A stretch of DNA of 64,000 nucleotides from Amaranthus tricolor (taxonomy: Eukaryota > Streptophyta > Magnoliopsida > Caryophyllales > Amaranthaceae), in the NCBI RefSeq assembly GCF_026212465.1, contig NC_080056.1, positions 21,284,554 to 21,348,553 on the forward strand, in the 5' to 3' direction. A program made the translations under genes and the position numbers. Positions 59,347 through 64,000 of this stretch are shown here, in pieces. Positions within the stretch are counted from its first letter, which is position 1, and every line of letters starts with the position of its first letter. Below the pieces are notes generated by a model. It was not told the DNA's origin and did no database searches. It saw only the letters and a list, made by a program, of their open reading frames with translations.

Positions 59347-62300
59347 ATAAAGTCATATGCTTGAAATTACGTGCTCAGTTGCGTGTTTGAGGTTTTTTAA
59401 GCGTTTTTTGCACTTTCTGCATTAAGTGATTCAAAGCTGGTTTTTTGGCCACGAAACATGGCATACTACCCTATTTGTTATATAATATTGTGTTGAAATG
59501 GTGACAGTTGAAAACAATTGTCATATGCTTCAAATTACGTGCTAAGTTGCGTTTTTAATGTTTTTTAAGCTTTCTTTGCACTTTCTCGCATAAAGTGATT
59601 AAAACATGGTTTGTTTAGCAAGAAGCATTCAGTAAATAGTATATGGTATATATTATTGTGTTGAAATGGTGACAATGAAAAAAAATAGTCATATGCTTGA
59701 AATTACGTGCGAAGTTGCGTGTTTAATGTTTTTTAAGCATTTTTGGAACTCCATCACATAAACTGGTTCAATCTTTGTATTTTTTGCATCAAAAATGGCA
59801 CTAAACACTATTTGGTATATATTATTGTGTTGAAATTGTTAGAATCGAAAACAATAGTCATATGCTTGAAACTACGTGCTAAGATGCATTTTAAATGTTT
59901 TTTAATCTTTTTTGGCACTTTCTCGTATAATGTGGTTCAAACTTGGTTTGTTTCCCACGATACTTGGGACACAACACTAGTTGGTATATATTGTTGTGTC
60001 GAAATGGTAACAATCGAAAACAATAGTCATATGCTTGAAATTACGTTTTAAGTTGCGTTTCTAAGGTAGTTTAAACTTTTTTGGCATTTTCTCGCATAAG
60101 GTGGTTAAAACATGGTTTGTTTTGCATGAAGCTTGTCACTAAACACTATTTGGTATATGTTATTTTGTGGAAATGGTTAAAATCGAAAAGAATAGCCATA
60201 TGCTTGAATTTATGTTCTAACTTGAGTTTTTTGGGGTTTTTTACCCATTTTTGGCACTTTCTCGCATAAAGTAGTTCAAACATGGTTTGTTATGCATGAA
60301 ACATTGCCCACAACACTATTTTTTACATATTATTGTGTTGAAATGATTTGAATCCATAACATGTAATCATATGCTTGAAATTACGTGCTAAGTTGCGTGT
60401 TTGAGGTTTTTTAAAAGCGTTTTTGACACTTTCTCGCATAAAATGGTTCAAAATTTGTCTCTTTTGCAATAAACTTGGCACTAAATACTATTTTGTATAT
60501 ATTATAGTGTTGAAATAGTTAGAATAGAAAACAACAGTCATAAGGTTGAAATTACGTTCTAATTTGTGTTTTTTAGGTGTTTAAAGCATTTTTGGCATCT
60601 TCTCGCATAAAGTATTCCAAATATGGTTTATTTTGCATGAAACATTGCACAGAACACTATTTTTCATATATTATTGTGTTGAAATGATTATAATCCAAAA
60701 TATATAATCATATGCTTGAAATTACGTGCAAAGTTGTGTTTGAGGTTTTTAAAAGCATTTTTTGCACTTTCTCGTATAAAGTGGTTCAAAATTGGTTTCT
60801 TTTTCATAAATCTTGGCACTAAACACTAGTTGGTATATATTATTTTGTTGAATTAGTTAGAATCAAAAACAATAGTCATATACTTGAAATTACGTTCTAA
60901 GGTTCGATTTTGGGGTTTTTTTTAGCATTTTTTTTAATTTCTCGTATAAAATTGTTCAAACATGGTTCGTTTTGCATGAAATATTTCACACAACACTATT
61001 TGTTATATATTATTGTCTTGAAATGATTAGATTAAAAAACATATAGTCATATGCTTGAAATTACGTGCTCAGTTGCGTGTTTGAGGTTTTTTAAGCGTTT
61101 TTTGCACTTTCTGCATTAAGTGATTCAAAGCTGGTTTTTTGGCCACGAAACATGGCACACTACCCTATTTGTTATATAATATTGTTTTGAAATGGTGACA
61201 GTTGAAAACAATTGTCATATGCTTCAAATTACGTGCTAAGTTGCGTTTTTAATGTTTTTTAAGCTTTCTTTGCACTTTCTCGCATAAAGTGATTAAAACA
61301 TGGTTTGTTTAGCAAGGAAGCATTCAGTAATTAGTAAATGGTATATATTATTGTGTTGAAATGGTGACAATGAAAAAAAATAGTCATATGCTTGAAATTA
61401 CGTGCGAAGTTGCGTGTTTAATGTTTTTTAAGCATTTTTGGAACTCCATCACATAAACTGGTTCAATCTTTGTATTTTTTTGCATCAAAAATGGCACTAA
61501 ACACTATTTGGTATATATTATTGTGTTGAAATTGTTAGAATCGAAAACAATAGTCATATGCTTGAAACTACGTGCTAAGATGCATTTTAAATGTTTTTTA
61601 ATCTTTTTTGGCACTTTCTCGTATAATGTGGTTCAAACTTGGTTTGTTTCCCACGATACTTGGGACACAACACTAGTTGGTATATATTGTTGTGTCGAAA
61701 TGGTAACAATCGAAAACAATAGTCATATGCTTGAAATTACGTTTTAAGTTGCGTTTCTAAGGTAGTTTAAACTTTTTTGGCATTTTCTCGCATAAGGTGG
61801 TTAAAACATGGTTTGTTTTGCATGAAGCTTGTCACTAAACACTATTTGGTATATGTTATTTTGTGGAAATGATTAAAATCGAAAAGAATAGCCATATGCT
61901 TGAATTTATGTTCTAACTTGAGTTTTTTGGGGTTTTTTACCCATTTTTGGCACTTTCTCGCATAAAGTAGTTCAAACATGGTTTGTTATGCATGAAACAT
62001 TGCCCACAACACTATTTTTTACATATTATTGTGTTGAAATGATTTGAATCCATAACATGTAATCATATGCTTGAAATTACGTGCTAAGTTGCGTGTTTGA
62101 GGTTTTTTAAAAGCGTTTTTGACACTTTCTCGCATAAAATGGTTCAAAATTTGTCTCTTTTGCAATAAACTTGGCACTAAATACTATTTTGTATATATTA
62201 TAGTGTTGAAATAGTTAGAATAGAAAACAACAGTCATAAGGTTGAAATTACGTTCTAATTTGTGTTTTTTAGGTGTTTAAAGCATTTTTGGCATCTTCTC

Positions 62301-64000
62301 GCATAAAGTATTCCAAATATGGTTTATTTTGCATGAAACATTGCACAGAACACTATTTTTCATATATTATTGTGTTGAAATGATTATAATCCAAAATATA
62401 TAATCATATGCTTGAAATTACGTGCAAAGTTGTGTTTGAGGTTTTTAAAAGCATTTTTTGCACTTTCTCGTATAAAGTGGTTCAAAATTGGTTTCTTTTT
62501 CATAAATCTTGGCACTAAACACTAGTTGGTATATATTATTTTGTTGAATTAGTTAGAATCAAAAACAATAGTCATATACTTGAAATTACGTTCTAAGGTT
62601 CGATTTTGGGGTTTTTTTAGCATTTTTTTTAATTTCTCGTATAAAATTGTTCAAACATGGTTCGTTTTGCATGAAATATTTCACACAACACTATTTGTTA
62701 TATATTATTGTCTTGAAATGATTAGATTAAAAAACATATAGTCATATGCTTGAAATTACGTGCTCAGTTGCGTGTTTGAGGTTTTTTAAGCGTTTTTTGC
62801 ACTTTCTGCATTAAGTGATTCAAAGCTGGTTTTTTGGCCACGAAACATGGCACACTACCCTATTTGTTATATAATATTGTTTTGAAATGGTGACAGTTGA
62901 AAACAATTGTCATATGCTTCAAATTACGTGCTAAGTTGCGTTTTTAATGTTTTTTAAGCTTTCTTTGCACTTTCTCGCATAAAGTGATTAAAACATGGTT
63001 TGTTTAGCAAGAAGCATTCAGTAATTAGTAAATGGTATATATTATTGTGTTGAAATGGTGACAATGAAAAAAAATAGTCATATGCTTGAAATTACGTGCG
63101 AAGTTGCGTGTTTAATGTTTTTTAAGCATTTTTGGAACTCCATCACATAAACTGGTTCAATCTTTGTATTTTTTGCATCAAAAATGGCACTAAACACTAT
63201 TTGGTATATATTATTGTGTTGAAATTGTTAGAATCGAAAACAATAGTCATATGCTTGAAACTACGTGCTAAGATGCATTTTAAATGTTTTTTAATCTTTT
63301 TTGGCACTTTCTCGTATAATGTGGTTCAAACTTGGTTTGTTTCCCACGATACTTGGGACACAACACTAGTTGGTATATATTGTTGTGTCGAAATGGTAAC
63401 AATCGAAAACAATAGTCATATGCTTGAAATTACGTTTTAAGTTGCGTTTCTAAGGTAGTTTAAACTTTTTTGGCATTTTCTCGCATAAGGTGGTTAAAAC
63501 ATGGTTTGTTTTGCATGAAGCTTGTCACTAAACACTATTTGGTATATGTTATTTTGTGGAAATGGTTAAAATCGAAAAGAATAGCCATATGCTTGAATTT
63601 ATGTTCTAACTTGAGTTTTTTGGGGTTTTTTACCCATTTTTGGCACTTTCTCGCATAAAGTAGTTCAAACATGGTTTGTTATGCATGAAACATTGCCCAC
63701 AACACTATTTTTTACATATTATTGTGTTGAAATGATTTGAATCCATAACATATAATCATATGCTTGAAATTACGTGCTAAGTTGCGTGTTTGAGGTTTTT
63801 TAAAAGCGTTTTTGACACTTTCTCGCATAAAATGGTTCAAAATTTGTCTCTTTTGCAATAAACTTGGCACTAAATACTATTTTGTATATATTATAGTGTT
63901 GAAATAGTTAGAATAGAAAACAACAGTCATAAGGTTGAAATTACGTTCTAATTTGTGTTTTTTAGGTGTTTAAAGCATTTTTGGCATCTTCTCGCATAAA

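Larger units (their letters stand above)
46752..64000 (+). repeat. Satellite array III with ten-monomer higher-order repeat (about 1,694 bp)
   Basis: A diagnostic monomer containing CATAAACTGGTTCAATC recurs near 46752, 48397, 50088, 51784, 53308, 54940, 56631, 57984, 59743, 61438 and 63132. The standard spacing is 1,690-1,695 bp. Counting by the variable GTGTTGAAAT motif gives ten monomers per unit, in the same order of variants, between 48.4 and 50.1 kb and between 61.4 and 63.1 kb. Exceptions: 51784-53307 (nine monomers), 53308-54939 (internal loss of about 62 bp), 56631-57983 (eight monomers, 1,353 bp) and 59743 (preceded by a 65-bp duplication). Units right of about 55 kb are nearly identical to each other; those at 46-50 kb are more diverged. 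The array runs off the window end. Confidence 0.93.

Noticed and set aside
56631..63658. Recurring open frames of 60-102 codons in the satellite (for example near 56631, 57984, 59743, 63132)
   Set aside because: They recur at the repeat spacing, use the same satellite sequence, and vary in length with single mutations. They are chance frames of an AT-rich monomer with no codon or domain signal.

Overview
The window is gene-poor repetitive DNA from a flowering plant, most likely a eudicot. The evidence is plant-type Ty1/copia (Sirevirus-like) and Ty3/gypsy (Tekay/Del-type chromovirus) retrotransposons, CACTA and hAT DNA transposons, and long arrays of an AT-rich satellite of about 169 bp. I see no host single-copy gene, tRNA, rRNA or CRISPR. 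The only long intact reading frame is the Gag-Pol polyprotein of one young gypsy element. I cannot name the species.

Layout. (1) 1-5434: 3' part of Sirevirus-like copia element A, with broken reverse transcriptase/RNase H, a broken envelope-position gene and a truncated 3' LTR. (2) 5435-20887: a second, different Sirevirus-like element (B), 5'-truncated, with its own decayed pol and envelope-position gene. It is split by a complete 9,768-bp gypsy element (9733-19500, 2,580-bp LTRs, target duplication aatat) that landed just upstream of B's 3' LTR. (3) 20906-27950: satellite array I, diverged, with an old block duplication of about 3.15 kb. (4) 27949-40220: a nest of transposons inside satellite. 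A copia gag fragment comes first, then a CACTA element that itself carries two short arrays of a distinct satellite subfamily, then an internally deleted hAT transposon ending inside copia pol, then the rest of Sirevirus-like element C (same family as A). (5) 40221-40815: short satellite remnant. (6) 40816-44415: a 3.6-kb solo LTR with a near-perfect 5-bp target duplication in satellite. (7) 44416-64000: satellite array III, organised into a ten-monomer higher-order repeat of about 1,694 bp. Its copies become nearly identical toward the right edge.

How the parts fit. All satellite blocks lie in the same orientation and share one monomer. The region therefore looks like a once continuous satellite array, possibly centromeric or pericentromeric, that was broken up by successive retrotransposon and DNA-transposon insertions while the right-hand part kept being homogenised by unequal exchange. 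Relative order from nesting: satellite, then Sirevirus C, then hAT, then CACTA; and separately Sirevirus B, then gypsy. The five mismatches I count between the gypsy LTRs make it the youngest dated event.

Most notable: a CACTA transposon harbouring uniform 169-bp satellite units of a subfamily different from its surroundings; the ten-mer higher-order repeat with a left-to-right gradient of homogenisation; and a TATA-plus-leader block conserved upstream of the envelope-position gene in Sirevirus copies A and C.
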